Below, piece by piece: positions 6,467 through 14,433 of a stretch of 20,472 nt of DNA. Under the pieces are notes generated by a model, which worked only from the letters and a program-made list of their open reading frames with translations, was not told the DNA's origin and searched no databases. Source of the stretch: Candidatus Thorarchaeota archaeon. Lineage in GTDB: Archaea > Asgardarchaeota > Thorarchaeia > Thorarchaeales > Thorarchaeaceae. Position 1 is the stretch's first letter, and each line of letters opens with the position of its first letter. The DNA is taken from NCBI GenBank assembly GCA_016839245.1, contig JAEOUN010000115.1, positions 1 to 20,472 on the forward strand, in the 5' to 3' direction. A program made the translations under genes and the position numbers.

Positions 6467-7777
6467 ATGTCAGAAAAAATTGAGTTTATAGAGCTACGGT
6501 TCACTGACCTTCTAGGCAGAATGAAGGCTATGATAGTACCTTGCAAACCGGTAGATGATTTGAAAGCATTAGCTAATGATCAGGTTCTAAAAAAAGGTAC
6601 AAGTTGCGATGGAAGTTCGATAGTTGGGCTTGCATCTGTTGAGGCATCTGATTTGAGATTAGATCCAGACATATCGAGTTTAATCGAAATACCATTTACT
6701 GATCCCACTCGAATGGCTGCAGCTATGTGTTTTATAAAAGAGAAAGACGCAGCTGGTTCAAGCAGTGATTACTTTCCCCTTGATACCCGAGGAAGATTAC
6801 ATACTGTCTATGCTGAATATCTTCCGGGGAATCTTCAACTACATGTCAAAGTAGAACCTGAGTTCCACTTGATAACTCCCGATGGTGAATCTTTTGACGA
6901 TGCAGGCTATGCAGACATATATCCACGCAGTCCAGGGATGGATGTTCTTCTTGAGATAGCCTTAGCTTTGATTGAAACAGGAATGAAACCGAGAGTTATC
7001 CACCACGAGGTTGGTGAGGCGCAACAGGAAATTGAACTTAATTTCGAAGATTCAAAACGCATGGCGGATAATATCCTCATATTCAAGAACATTGCAAGGA
7101 CTATAGCTCAGAGTCATGGTATTGATGTTACCTTTATGCCTAAACCCTTTGCAGGAGAAGCAGGAAGTGGATTGCACTGTCACATGCAGTTATGGGATGG
7201 TAATGAAAATCTCTTTGGCGATTATGAAAATGGTGGACTCTCTGATATAGCACGATACTTTATAGCTGGCCTTCTTGAGCATGCTGCTGCAATAACTGCG
7301 ATTGCAAATCCAAGTGTAAATTCATACAAGAGACTAGTACCACATCATGAGGCACCAGTATACATAACTTGGGGAGAAAAAAATCGAACGGTTCTTGTTA
7401 GAGTACCAATGTTTAGTTCCGGTGAGAAAGCAGCAATTGAATTGCGATCTGGTGATTCGATGGCAAATCCATATCTATTATTCAGTGTGATAATCGCAGC
7501 AGGAATGGATGGAATAAACAGAAAACTTGCACCACCAGAACCACGAACTGAAGATGTCTTTCACATGACAGATGAAGAAAGAGAACAAAATGGAATTAAG
7601 ATGCTGCCAAAGACACTATCTGAAGCTCTTGATTGTCTTGAAAATGATCCAGTCATATTAAATGCAATTGGACCACAGATAGCAGCAAACTTCATCAAAC
7701 TCAAGAGAGAAGAATGGCGTCAGTATACTAGTCACACTATCACTGATTGGGAATGGATAATGTATAGAGATATCTAA
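6467..7777 (+). CDS. glnA: Glutamine synthetase, type I (GSI-alpha-like)
   Basis: A 436-residue protein of normal GSI length that should join ammonia to glutamate using ATP. The N-terminal block CDGSSIVG matches the beta-grasp domain. Active-site blocks are present in order: KVEPEFH (E130, E132), HHEVGEAQQEIEL (E181, E188), GSGLHCHMQLW (H237/H239), NPSVNSYKRLVP (R289), EKNRTVLVRVP (R307, R312) and AIELRSGDSMANPY (E325, R327). The one-residue-shorter spacing in the HHEV block matches the alpha subtype, and no adenylylation loop was recognised. The ATG lies after a purine-rich but imperfect site. It is probably co-transcribed with the small protein at 6098 and shares its last four bases with the aminotransferase on the other strand. 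A GS-like ligase with another amine substrate is possible. Confidence 0.88.
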   Translation: MSEKIEFIELRFTDLLGRMKAMIVPCKPVDDLKALANDQVLKKGTSCDGSSIVGLASVEASDLRLDPDISSLIEIPFTDPTRMAAAMCFIKEKDAAGSSSDYFPLDTRGRLHTVYAEYLPGNLQLHVKVEPEFHLITPDGESFDDAGYADIYPRSPGMDVLLEIALALIETGMKPRVIHHEVGEAQQEIELNFEDSKRMADNILIFKNIARTIAQSHGIDVTFMPKPFAGEAGSGLHCHMQLWDGNENLFGDYENGGLSDIARYFIAGLLEHAAAITAIANPSVNSYKRLVPHHEAPVYITWGEKNRTVLVRVPMFSSGEKAAIELRSGDSMANPYLLFSVIIAAGMDGINRKLAPPEPRTEDVFHMTDEEREQNGIKMLPKTLSEALDCLENDPVILNAIGPQIAANFIKLKREEWRQYTSHTITDWEWIMYRDI

Positions 7778-8931
7778 GGATTACCGAAGAAACGCCCTAT
7801 TCTGTCAAAAGCTTCATCCACAGCCTCTGGTGTTAAGGGTCCTATTGAAATCCGTATATGACCTTCTCCTGCAGAACCAAAAATAACACCAGGTAAGACA
7901 AAAGTACTGGTAGATTGAAGAAGATCCATTGCAAGTGAACGCGAATCTTTACAGCCTTTTACTCTTGGAAACATATAGAAAGTCCCAGCTGTCCTAGTAG
8001 TTACCAAATCATCGATCTCACGAATGCGAAGATATGCTAGTTCTCTAAGGAGATTCAAACGATCTAGTTCCTCTTCCACCGCATCAAGTCCATTCTTTAA
8101 TATCTCCAAAGCTAGTAACTGTCCTGCGGTTGGTGCACAGATAGAAATTGTATCCTGAACTTTAAGAAACTCATCTGTAAATTCCTTTGGACCAATTGCA
8201 AAACCAACACGCCAACCACTCATTCCAAAGTCTTTTGAGAAGCTTCCCAAGGTGATGATGTTTTGAAGTGCATCTCGCCTAAGACGGGGACTATAATGTA
8301 ACGCTCCATCAAAGGTCATTCGAGAGTACGTTTCATCAGATATAAGGACCAAGTCATTCTCAAGGCAAATATCTACAACTTGATCAACTGCTTTTTTGGT
8401 ATACACTGCTCCAGTTGGATTATTTGGAGAGATGAGTAAGATAGCACGAGTGCCCTTATCAATTGCTTTGGAGATACCATCGATATCTATCTGAAAACTA
8501 GAATCACAAGGAACTTCCCTCACCTCTCCGCCTACAAGGCGTACAGCCATTGCAGAATTGAAGTAGTATGGTGTAGGCATGATGATGTTCTCATTTTGTT
8601 TCAAAAGTGTCATAATAGTTCCAGCGAATGCATTGTTAGCTCCTGCAGTGATAATTAGTTCATCAATTGGATCAACAGCAATGCCTGAAATTTGATAGAG
8701 ATAGAGTGCTAGAGCTTCTCTCAGTTCCAACAAACCCTGATCAGCAGTATAGAGATGAGTAGATGGATGTGAAAGGAGTTCACGGATTACCACAAGAGGT
8801 TCATCTGGAGGAATGTGACCAGGAACACCTTGACCCAAATCAAGAAAATTAGGTGATGCAATAAAGCGTTTAGCAGCTTCAGCTAGTTTGACAATTGGGG
8901 GAGGCATAATATCCTCAGTACGAAATCTCAT
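7774..8931 (-). CDS. PLP-dependent class I/II aminotransferase (aspartate-type)
   Basis: A 385-residue fold-type I enzyme that should move an amino group between an amino acid and a 2-oxoacid; the exact substrates cannot be told. Visible family features are YTADQGLLELREAL, TAGANNAF, SPNNPTGAVY (PLP-binding Asn), ISDETYSRM (Asp and Tyr contacting PLP), GSFSKDFGMSGWRVGF with the Schiff-base lysine near 233, and the substrate-carboxylate Arg in HIRISIG near the end. The ATG at 8931 is used; a TTG precedes it directly. It is convergent with glutamine synthetase, and the shared CTAA gives TAA on one strand and TAG on the other. Together the pair suggests amino-nitrogen handling, but they are not co-transcribed. 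Confidence 0.9.
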   Translation of the reverse strand: MRFRTEDIMPPPIVKLAEAAKRFIASPNFLDLGQGVPGHIPPDEPLVVIRELLSHPSTHLYTADQGLLELREALALYLYQISGIAVDPIDELIITAGANNAFAGTIMTLLKQNENIIMPTPYYFNSAMAVRLVGGEVREVPCDSSFQIDIDGISKAIDKGTRAILLISPNNPTGAVYTKKAVDQVVDICLENDLVLISDETYSRMTFDGALHYSPRLRRDALQNIITLGSFSKDFGMSGWRVGFAIGPKEFTDEFLKVQDTISICAPTAGQLLALEILKNGLDAVEEELDRLNLLRELAYLRIREIDDLVTTRTAGTFYMFPRVKGCKDSRSLAMDLLQSTSTFVLPGVIFGSAGEGHIRISIGPLTPEAVDEAFDRIGRFFGNP

Positions 8932-9061
8932 CAAATTACTCTCTCAAAAGTATCTAATTAAACGTAAAGACATCATGAATAAAATCCTTGTCAGAGAATT
9001 CTCGTCATATGATATAATCTTACCCAAAATCATAGAACTGATTCATTGATACATGATAAGC

Positions 9062-9090
9062 ATTATATCGGCCTTTTATCGGTCGATGTA
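9062..9090 (+). promoter_or_regulatory. Promoter of the cation transporter with a tandem ATCGGYC repeat
   Basis: ATTATAT at 9062-9068 is a plausible TATA box. Two 11-base units, TATATCGGCCT and TTTATCGGTCG, follow each other directly, giving ATCGGCC and ATCGGTC one helical turn apart. The second copy extends into the near-palindrome ATCGGTCGAT. A start about 25 bases after the TATA box falls at or just before the ATG at 9096, and no ribosome binding site is visible, so the message is probably leaderless. Confidence 0.4.
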
Positions 9091-9095
9091 AGATA

Positions 9096-10493
9096 ATGAC
9101 TAATTCAGATCGTAGAGGAAGAGCAAAGGTCAAACGAGCAGCAGCTCTTTCTGTTCTTGCTGCGCTATTTCTTACCTTCATGAAACTCATCGTTGGCGTA
9201 ATTACAAATTCATTGGGAGTCATTTCAGAAGCACTTCATAGCGGACTCGATCTTGTAGCTGCTGGAATCACTTTAGTGGCAGTTAAGAGAGCCTCAGAGG
9301 AGCCCGATTCAGAGCATCTCTACGGACATGGCAAAATTGAGAACTTCGCAGCACTTGCTGAAACAATTCTTCTCTGGATCACATCTGGGTGGATTATATA
9401 CGAAGCATTTCGTAGGATAATTGAACAAGAATTCATTGAACCCAATATCTGGGGAATTATTGTCATGCTTACGAGTATATTCGTCGATTACGAAAGAAGT
9501 CGAATGCTCTATAGGACTGCAATTGCATTCAATAGTCAAGCGCTCGAAGCTGATGCACTGCATTTCAGAACAGACATGCTAAGCTCAGTCGTCGTTCTTC
9601 TTGGATTAGTATTATTGCAGTTAGGATTCGCTATCGGTGATCCATTGGGAGCACTTGGAGTTTCAGTAGTAATTCTCTATGTATCATTCAATCTAGGAAA
9701 ACGATCTTTTGACTATCTTGTGGATAGGGCTCCAGAGGGAGTAAGAGAAACTGTGATTCAAAAATGTTCATCAATTCCAGGGGTTATTGATTGTTCTCTG
9801 GTACGTGTAAGAACATCCGGACCAGACCTCTTTGTTGATGTTGTAATCAAGGTTGATGAATCAGTCACAACTACAGAGAGTCATCAGATAACTGAATTAA
9901 TAGAATCAGCTTTATCAGAACTCGCACCAAAAGTGGATGTCGTTGTTCATGTAGAGCCAGCAACACTCGATCAGGAACAACTTAGTAATCTGGACATATA
10001 TGAAAAGCTCAAGTTTCTAATCAGAAGAGAATCGGAGATTACGACTATTCACAACATACGCATATTTTATGTAGGAAAAGATATCGAAATTGCTGCAGAT
10101 TTGGAATTGTTGCCCGAATTAAATTTACAAGATGCGCATCACATTGCTGATAGGATTGAGCAAGAAATCAAAGATATCGAGCCAAGGATCAAATCAGTCA
10201 CCTTTCATCTTGAAACAGCTTCAGAAAAGTTGAGAGCCAAAGACATAACATCGGAATCAACAGAAATGATAGATTCCATTAAAGAGATCGTCAATAATTC
10301 AACCTCAAAAATCACTTGTTCTAATATCACTTTACGAAAGGAGAAGACAGGCATCTCAGTCATGATTGATTGTAGTATACATGAAGAAATATCACTGGCA
10401 AAGAGTCATGAGATTACTGATGCAATAGAGAAAAGAGTCGTCGAGTCGTTTCCAATGATAACCTATGTATTTGTTCACATTGAACCACTGTGA
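9096..10493 (+). CDS. Cation diffusion facilitator with three tandem C-terminal domains
   Basis: A 465-residue metal/proton antiporter of the CDF family, expected to export zinc or a similar divalent cation; the usual length is about 300. Residues 1-210 form the six-helix membrane part with EALHSGLD (H48, D52), the DSEHLYGHGKIE signature (71-82) and DALHFRTDMLS (H156, D160). The paired HxxxD sites favour zinc-type specificity. Three successive copies of the cytoplasmic domain follow at about 213-290, 305-380 and 388-465. Each has a SH/AH-x-I-(T/A)-x2-I-E helix and ends in a strand such as VVVHVEP, SVTFHLET or VFVHIEPL. The extra domains are the oddity. No ribosome binding site is seen before the ATG, fitting a leaderless transcript. 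PAC2 follows 51 bases later on the same strand. Confidence 0.92.
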   Translation: MTNSDRRGRAKVKRAAALSVLAALFLTFMKLIVGVITNSLGVISEALHSGLDLVAAGITLVAVKRASEEPDSEHLYGHGKIENFAALAETILLWITSGWIIYEAFRRIIEQEFIEPNIWGIIVMLTSIFVDYERSRMLYRTAIAFNSQALEADALHFRTDMLSSVVVLLGLVLLQLGFAIGDPLGALGVSVVILYVSFNLGKRSFDYLVDRAPEGVRETVIQKCSSIPGVIDCSLVRVRTSGPDLFVDVVIKVDESVTTTESHQITELIESALSELAPKVDVVVHVEPATLDQEQLSNLDIYEKLKFLIRRESEITTIHNIRIFYVGKDIEIAADLELLPELNLQDAHHIADRIEQEIKDIEPRIKSVTFHLETASEKLRAKDITSESTEMIDSIKEIVNNSTSKITCSNITLRKEKTGISVMIDCSIHEEISLAKSHEITDAIEKRVVESFPMITYVFVHIEPL

Positions 10494-10544
10494 CTCAAGC
10501 TTAATATTGTTCAACGATTCTAATCACCTAAGAGGTAAATGATA

Positions 10545-11324
10545 ATGGATGAAAGTTGCGATGCAAAGGTTCTTGGTGCACCAGAAGCCCATGTTGTACA
10601 GACACACGATATGGAGCTAGATGCACCACTCATGGTCTGTTGCTTTCCATCAGCTGGAGTAGTTGGTCCAATAGCCGCTCATACAATAATCGACCAATTT
10701 GATATGGAAGAGATTGCACATGTACGATCACGATATATGCCATCAGCTGCAGTCTTTTTAGAGGGACGACTTAGACATCCTTTCAGAATTTATGGAGATA
10801 AGGAACGAAATCTAATCGTCGTGACTGCGGAACTTCCCGTTGCTGAGGATGGTCTCTATGTCGTCAGCTCGGCCTTATTGGATTGGGCTGCATCAGTAGG
10901 AGTGAAGGAAACTGTGATTCTTGATGGAATACCTGTTCAAGGTATACCTTCTGATCGAAAAGTGCTCTTTGCGGCAGAAGAGGAAAAGATTGGAGAACTC
11001 TCGAAGATACAATCGATGGAAATTCTAGATAAAGGAGTCATTACAGGAATTGCAGGATCAATACTATCTGAAACGCTGTGTAGATCTATGATTGGATTTG
11101 CACTTCTCACGCCCGCTATCACTGTTATTCCTGATCCAGGTGGAGCTGAACAGCTACTTGATGCTCTGAATACGCTCTATAATCTAAAGATTGACCTGTC
11201 CGAGTTAAAAGAGAGTAGTGAGATTATTCGTCGCAAGATGGAAGAAATGGCTCAACAGGTGGACGGGATGCAGCGAAAGCAGGTAGCATCCGGTCGCAGT
11301 GGGTTCGAACGTATGTATGCATAA
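10545..11324 (+). CDS. PAC2-family protein, proteasome assembly chaperone-like, with C-terminal HbYX motif
   Basis: A 259-residue protein of the PAC2 family, which includes eukaryotic proteasome assembly chaperones and archaeal PbaA/PbaB. Family blocks are APLMVCCFPSAGVVGPIAAH near the start, YMPSAAVFLEGRLRHP, VVTAELPV, and TGIAGSILSETL followed by PDPGGAEQLLDALNTLY. A charged helix, possibly coiled coil, follows at about 220-248. The protein ends ERMYA: hydrophobic, tyrosine, any residue is the HbYX motif by which proteasome activators dock into the 20S alpha ring. The ATG at 10545 is used because GAGGT lies eight bases before it, whereas only two bases separate it from the ATG at 10539. It follows the cation transporter but may have its own TATA element near 10502. 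Confidence 0.85.
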   Translation: MDESCDAKVLGAPEAHVVQTHDMELDAPLMVCCFPSAGVVGPIAAHTIIDQFDMEEIAHVRSRYMPSAAVFLEGRLRHPFRIYGDKERNLIVVTAELPVAEDGLYVVSSALLDWAASVGVKETVILDGIPVQGIPSDRKVLFAAEEEKIGELSKIQSMEILDKGVITGIAGSILSETLCRSMIGFALLTPAITVIPDPGGAEQLLDALNTLYNLKIDLSELKESSEIIRRKMEEMAQQVDGMQRKQVASGRSGFERMYA

Positions 11325-11380
11325 ACTCAGTATATAGTATTATACCTCCTTTGAGGCACTCTACTATATTTCATTGCAGA

Positions 11381-11938
11381 TTAGTCTTTGCAGGTGTCAT
11401 AAGCCTCTTTGGCTCCTTGAGCATTGCGCTCTCCGACTTTTCCCTTCCAATTATCACGTATCACCTGCTGGACTGTTTCAAGTTTGACTAAATTAGTGGC
11501 CTTTGCTATAGCTCCTAACATGGTCGTGTTGATGACTGGTAAGCCACCCACCAATAGACCGTTCTTTAAAGCAATACCAGTTCCATCAAATGTATAGATG
11601 TGACCTTTTGGTAACTCAACTTCATTTGCTGCCTTGGGGGTATTGATAATTATTTTTCCCTTATCCTTTAAGCCTTCAGTGACATCAGTCAATTCTAAGA
11701 TTGAAGAATCAAGAACAGCTACGACATCCGGGGTATATATCTGACTTCTTACATTAATCTCTTCATCAGCAATTCGAGTGAACGCTTTCACAGGGGCACC
11801 ACGTCGCTCAGCACCAAAATAAGGGAATGCCTGAACGCCCTTGTAACCATCAAGATATGCTGCTTTTGCAAGTAACTCAGCAGAGGTGACACCGCCTTGT
11901 CCACCTCTTCCATGCCATCGAATTTCAATCATTTGCAT
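11381..11938 (-). CDS. porG: 2-oxoacid:ferredoxin oxidoreductase, gamma subunit (PorG-like), stand-alone
   Basis: A 185-residue protein of normal length for the gamma subunit of pyruvate or 2-ketoisovalerate ferredoxin oxidoreductases, which convert 2-oxoacids and CoA to acyl-CoA, CO2 and reduced ferredoxin. It begins with IEIRWHGRGGQGGVTSAELL, followed by GYKGVQAFPYFGAERRGAPV, the family signature, and ends in the usual AKATNLVKLETVQQVIRDNWKG helix. The ATG at 11938 has AGGAG nine bases upstream. No alpha, beta or ferredoxin (delta) subunit lies on either side: the gene is divergent from a methyltransferase and convergent with PAC2. Its partners must be encoded elsewhere, or it works in a variant complex. 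The substrate acid cannot be deduced from this subunit. Confidence 0.9.
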   Translation of the reverse strand: MQMIEIRWHGRGGQGGVTSAELLAKAAYLDGYKGVQAFPYFGAERRGAPVKAFTRIADEEINVRSQIYTPDVVAVLDSSILELTDVTEGLKDKGKIIINTPKAANEVELPKGHIYTFDGTGIALKNGLLVGGLPVINTTMLGAIAKATNLVKLETVQQVIRDNWKGKVGERNAQGAKEAYDTCKD

Positions 11939-12037
11939 TGGAAAAGACTCCTAGTATAAACTGCAGTCAACCTTTGCGCAGTATGAGTCAATGATAACCT
12001 TTACGTTAACGCTACAACTTAGAACAAGTGAACAATC

Positions 12038-12850
12038 ATGGATGAATATCTTAATGCAAATAGAGAGTTGTGGAATAGACTCGCAAAAATTCATTATAAT
12101 TCAGAGTTCTACGACGTCAAGGGATTTCTAGAAGGAAAACAGACACTGGATCCTATCGAACTGGATGAATTACCCGATGTCTCTGGAAAGAGTGTTCTTC
12201 ATCTAATGTGTCATTTTGGAATGGACACTCTCTCATTAGCACGATTGGGAGCGATAGTCACGGGTGTTGATTTTTCCAGAGAAGCCATCAGTCTTGCCCG
12301 TTTACTTGCAGAGACCACAGAAGTAGAGGCACAATTCATCTGTTCAGATGTATATGAATTACCAGAGGTTCTTGATGATTTGTTTGATATTGTCTTCACA
12401 TCAGGAGGTGTACTCGTATGGCTTCCGGATCTCAAGAGATGGGCAAAGGTCATCAATAGATTTCTAAGACCTGGTGGAATATTCTACATTCGAGAATTCC
12501 ACCCATTTGAGTATATCTTCAACGATGAGGATGATGAAGTCAACCTCAAAGTAAAATATCCATATTTTCAAGATGAAGAGCCATTAATGTTTGAAGACGA
12601 AGGGAGTTATGCAGATAGGACTGCAAAGACTGGTAAGAAGAAGTCATACGAATGGAACCATCCACTCTCAAGGATAGTCACAGTTTTGGCAGATCAAGGT
12701 CTCAGAGTAGAGTTCGTTCACGAGTTTCCATTTTCCTCATACAAAGCACTGCCATTCATGATTGAAAATACTGAGGGGAGATGGGTGCTTCCAGAACATG
12801 CTGAGTCCATTCCACTTATGTTTTCATTAAAAGCTACTAAACCGGAATAG
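12038..12850 (+). CDS. Class I SAM-dependent methyltransferase
   Basis: A 270-residue soluble methyltransferase. The N-terminal lead LNANRELWNRLAKIHYNSEF is typical of a family of UbiE/Methyltransf_11-like enzymes. Motif I appears as KSVLHLMCHFGMDTLSLARL near residues 50-70, where CHFG replaces the common GCGTG. The acidic end of the second strand (VTGVDFSREAISLA), FDIVFTSGGVLVWL and LRPGGIFYIREFHP follow in the expected order. A C-terminal region of about 100 residues, rich in acidic residues and aromatics, may select the substrate, which is unknown. There is no strong ribosome binding site before the ATG. A truncated copy of its own start follows eight bases after its stop. Confidence 0.88.
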   Translation: MDEYLNANRELWNRLAKIHYNSEFYDVKGFLEGKQTLDPIELDELPDVSGKSVLHLMCHFGMDTLSLARLGAIVTGVDFSREAISLARLLAETTEVEAQFICSDVYELPEVLDDLFDIVFTSGGVLVWLPDLKRWAKVINRFLRPGGIFYIREFHPFEYIFNDEDDEVNLKVKYPYFQDEEPLMFEDEGSYADRTAKTGKKKSYEWNHPLSRIVTVLADQGLRVEFVHEFPFSSYKALPFMIENTEGRWVLPEHAESIPLMFSLKATKPE

Positions 12851-12858
12851 AGGGAACA

Positions 12859-12993
12859 ATGCTGGATAAGCACCTTAGGGCAAATAGAAACCTCTGGGAT
12901 GAACGGACACTTCCAGCAAAACCCTTTCATTTCAGAGGATTTGAAATCCATACAGAGTCCACTCGTAAGATTGAACCTATGGATCGGTATTGA
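12859..12993 (+). pseudogene. Truncated second copy of the methyltransferase N-terminus (44 residues)
   Basis: An ATG at 12859, preceded by GAGGG, opens a frame encoding MLDKHLRANRNLWDERT and on to a TGA at 12993. It matches the first 40 or so residues of the upstream methyltransferase family: the LxANRxLW block, an AKPFHF stretch in place of NSEFYD, a GFE, an EST and an IE. It stops just before SAM-binding motif I should begin. Its last 17 bases overlap the end of the flavoprotein gene on the other strand. It looks like the remnant of a tandem duplicate cut short. The intact start codon and ribosome binding site mean a short peptide could still be made. Confidence 0.6.
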
Positions 12994-14380
12994 TGGCAAC
13001 CAAGCTTTGGAACGTACCATCATCAATCATTGCATGAACTGCTCCATCAGCAGACTGAGCTGCCTGCTGCAAACCAACACCAGATCCTGCAGTATCTGTA
13101 CCTACAATATACAATCCTTTAATCGGAGTCTTTGGACCAGGTCTGTCAAGATCGGTCTGACCAGGAATGAGTTTGGCTCTTGTTGCATAGGAGACTTGAA
13201 CATGCTCCATCTCAATATGATCTAATAATCCTGGATAGTACTCTTTAATTCCATTACTCTTCATCATGGCAATATGTTCATCTACAGACTTACTAGGTTC
13301 AGCTATCATAGCAATTGCAACTAATTCTTTGCCTTTTGGAGCGCAACTCGGGTCAAAACTTGAAATCGACACAATCCAACGATTTGGATTCGGATGGACA
13401 AGTACTCGATTCTTGCGGTCGCCAATCACAACCGTGTCAAGGCCAAGCCAAAGGGTAATACCCCTTGTTGGCTCTATCTTACTCCACCTGTCAAAGAATT
13501 TTTGAGATGTGTCAGTAGTTGATTGTACAATATTATTCATTGACCATAGAGGTATGTTACTTACAATTGTAGAATGGTCAAGTCTTTTTCCAGCGACTGT
13601 AAGTCCAGTGACACGTCCATCTTGTTCATGAATTGCTTGTACTTCTGCATTTAGGAGATAGTCACCATGTATTGTTTCAACAACACGTCGGATGAGATCC
13701 TCCATACCTCCAATGACATAACCTTCATCGTAATCCGCACCGCCCAAGAGTAGTCTTTTTACAGATCCAAGTTTCGATGATTCTTTATCAGTATCTTTCA
13801 ATGTTCGCAATGCCTCATATGCAGAAGCCTCAGTTATTGGAACACCAGCAGCCATGAATATTGCACTCTGCATCACATCCAACATAACTTGATTCGTGGC
13901 TCCTCTTGATTGCATAAACTCGAGAAAAGAGATGTCCTTGTACTTCTTCATCTCTTCGAGCTTCATTGTCTTAATCTTAGCACCAATCTTTAGTAAGCCC
14001 AACCGCCCCCTCCATCCTGTCAAAGGCCATTGGAGGGTCTCACCCACACTAGAGGGAATTGTTCCAACCCGATCATAGACTCTAAATTCCCAGCCATCAT
14101 GGAGTACAAATTGAGGTGGAGGTGAGAGATAACTCTTCAAGAATCGAACAAATGCACCACGAGTTACTCGTGTTATAACATGAAGTCCTTGATCAACGCG
14201 ATAGCCATCCACCCAATATCCATGCCACACACCGCCAAGGCGATTCTCCTTTTCAATTACTAACACCCGTTTATTTTCAGCGGTTAATGCGAGGGCCGTT
14301 AAAAGTCCACCAGCTCCGCCTCCAGCAATAATTACGTCATAATCCGAGGGATTGACTTGATTAAGAGATACTTGTTGCAT
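12977..14380 (-). CDS. FAD-dependent oxidoreductase, phytoene desaturase (CrtI)-like
   Basis: A 467-residue flavoprotein of the CrtI/amine-oxidase superfamily. The N-terminal dinucleotide motif is DVIIAGGGAGGLLTALAL (residues about 15-32), followed by VLVIEKENRLGGVWHGYWVD and GYRVDQGLHVI. A GYVIGGMEDLIRRVVETI block lies in the middle, and the C-terminal FAD block is GLYIVGTDTAGSGVGLQQAA. Relatives desaturate carotenoids or reduce and saturate isoprenoids, but no carotenoid genes are nearby, so the substrate stays open. The ATG at 14380 is chosen because the TATA element at 14401-14410 places the transcript start almost exactly there, implying a leaderless message. A TTG at 14392 would add four residues. 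It lies just downstream of the Gfo/Idh/MocA gene stop, divided by that promoter. Confidence 0.85.
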   Translation of the reverse strand: MQQVSLNQVNPSDYDVIIAGGGAGGLLTALALTAENKRVLVIEKENRLGGVWHGYWVDGYRVDQGLHVITRVTRGAFVRFLKSYLSPPPQFVLHDGWEFRVYDRVGTIPSSVGETLQWPLTGWRGRLGLLKIGAKIKTMKLEEMKKYKDISFLEFMQSRGATNQVMLDVMQSAIFMAAGVPITEASAYEALRTLKDTDKESSKLGSVKRLLLGGADYDEGYVIGGMEDLIRRVVETIHGDYLLNAEVQAIHEQDGRVTGLTVAGKRLDHSTIVSNIPLWSMNNIVQSTTDTSQKFFDRWSKIEPTRGITLWLGLDTVVIGDRKNRVLVHPNPNRWIVSISSFDPSCAPKGKELVAIAMIAEPSKSVDEHIAMMKSNGIKEYYPGLLDHIEMEHVQVSYATRAKLIPGQTDLDRPGPKTPIKGLYIVGTDTAGSGVGLQQAAQSADGAVHAMIDDGTFQSLVAINTDP

Positions 14381-14400
14381 TGCTCGACTCAATTGTAGTT

Positions 14401-14410
14401 CATATTATAG
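14401..14410 (-). promoter_or_regulatory. TATA box for the CrtI-like gene
   Basis: Minus-strand CTATAATATG lies between the oxidoreductase stop-side gap and the CrtI-like start. A transcript start about 26 bases downstream coincides with the ATG at 14380, predicting a leaderless message. Confidence 0.4.
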
Positions 14411-14433
14411 TGTACTTAAGGGTGTCCAAATAA

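Noticed and set aside
11328..11380. CCTC-CTTT-GAGG hairpin between PAC2 and porG as a terminator
   Set aside because: The stem is only four base pairs and no T-run follows on either strand, so I would not call a terminator.
12899..13225. Plus-strand open frame of 108 codons across the end of the CrtI-like gene
   Set aside because: It overlaps the conserved FAD-binding C-terminus of the flavoprotein in antisense and has no family resemblance; its ATG lies inside the methyltransferase remnant.
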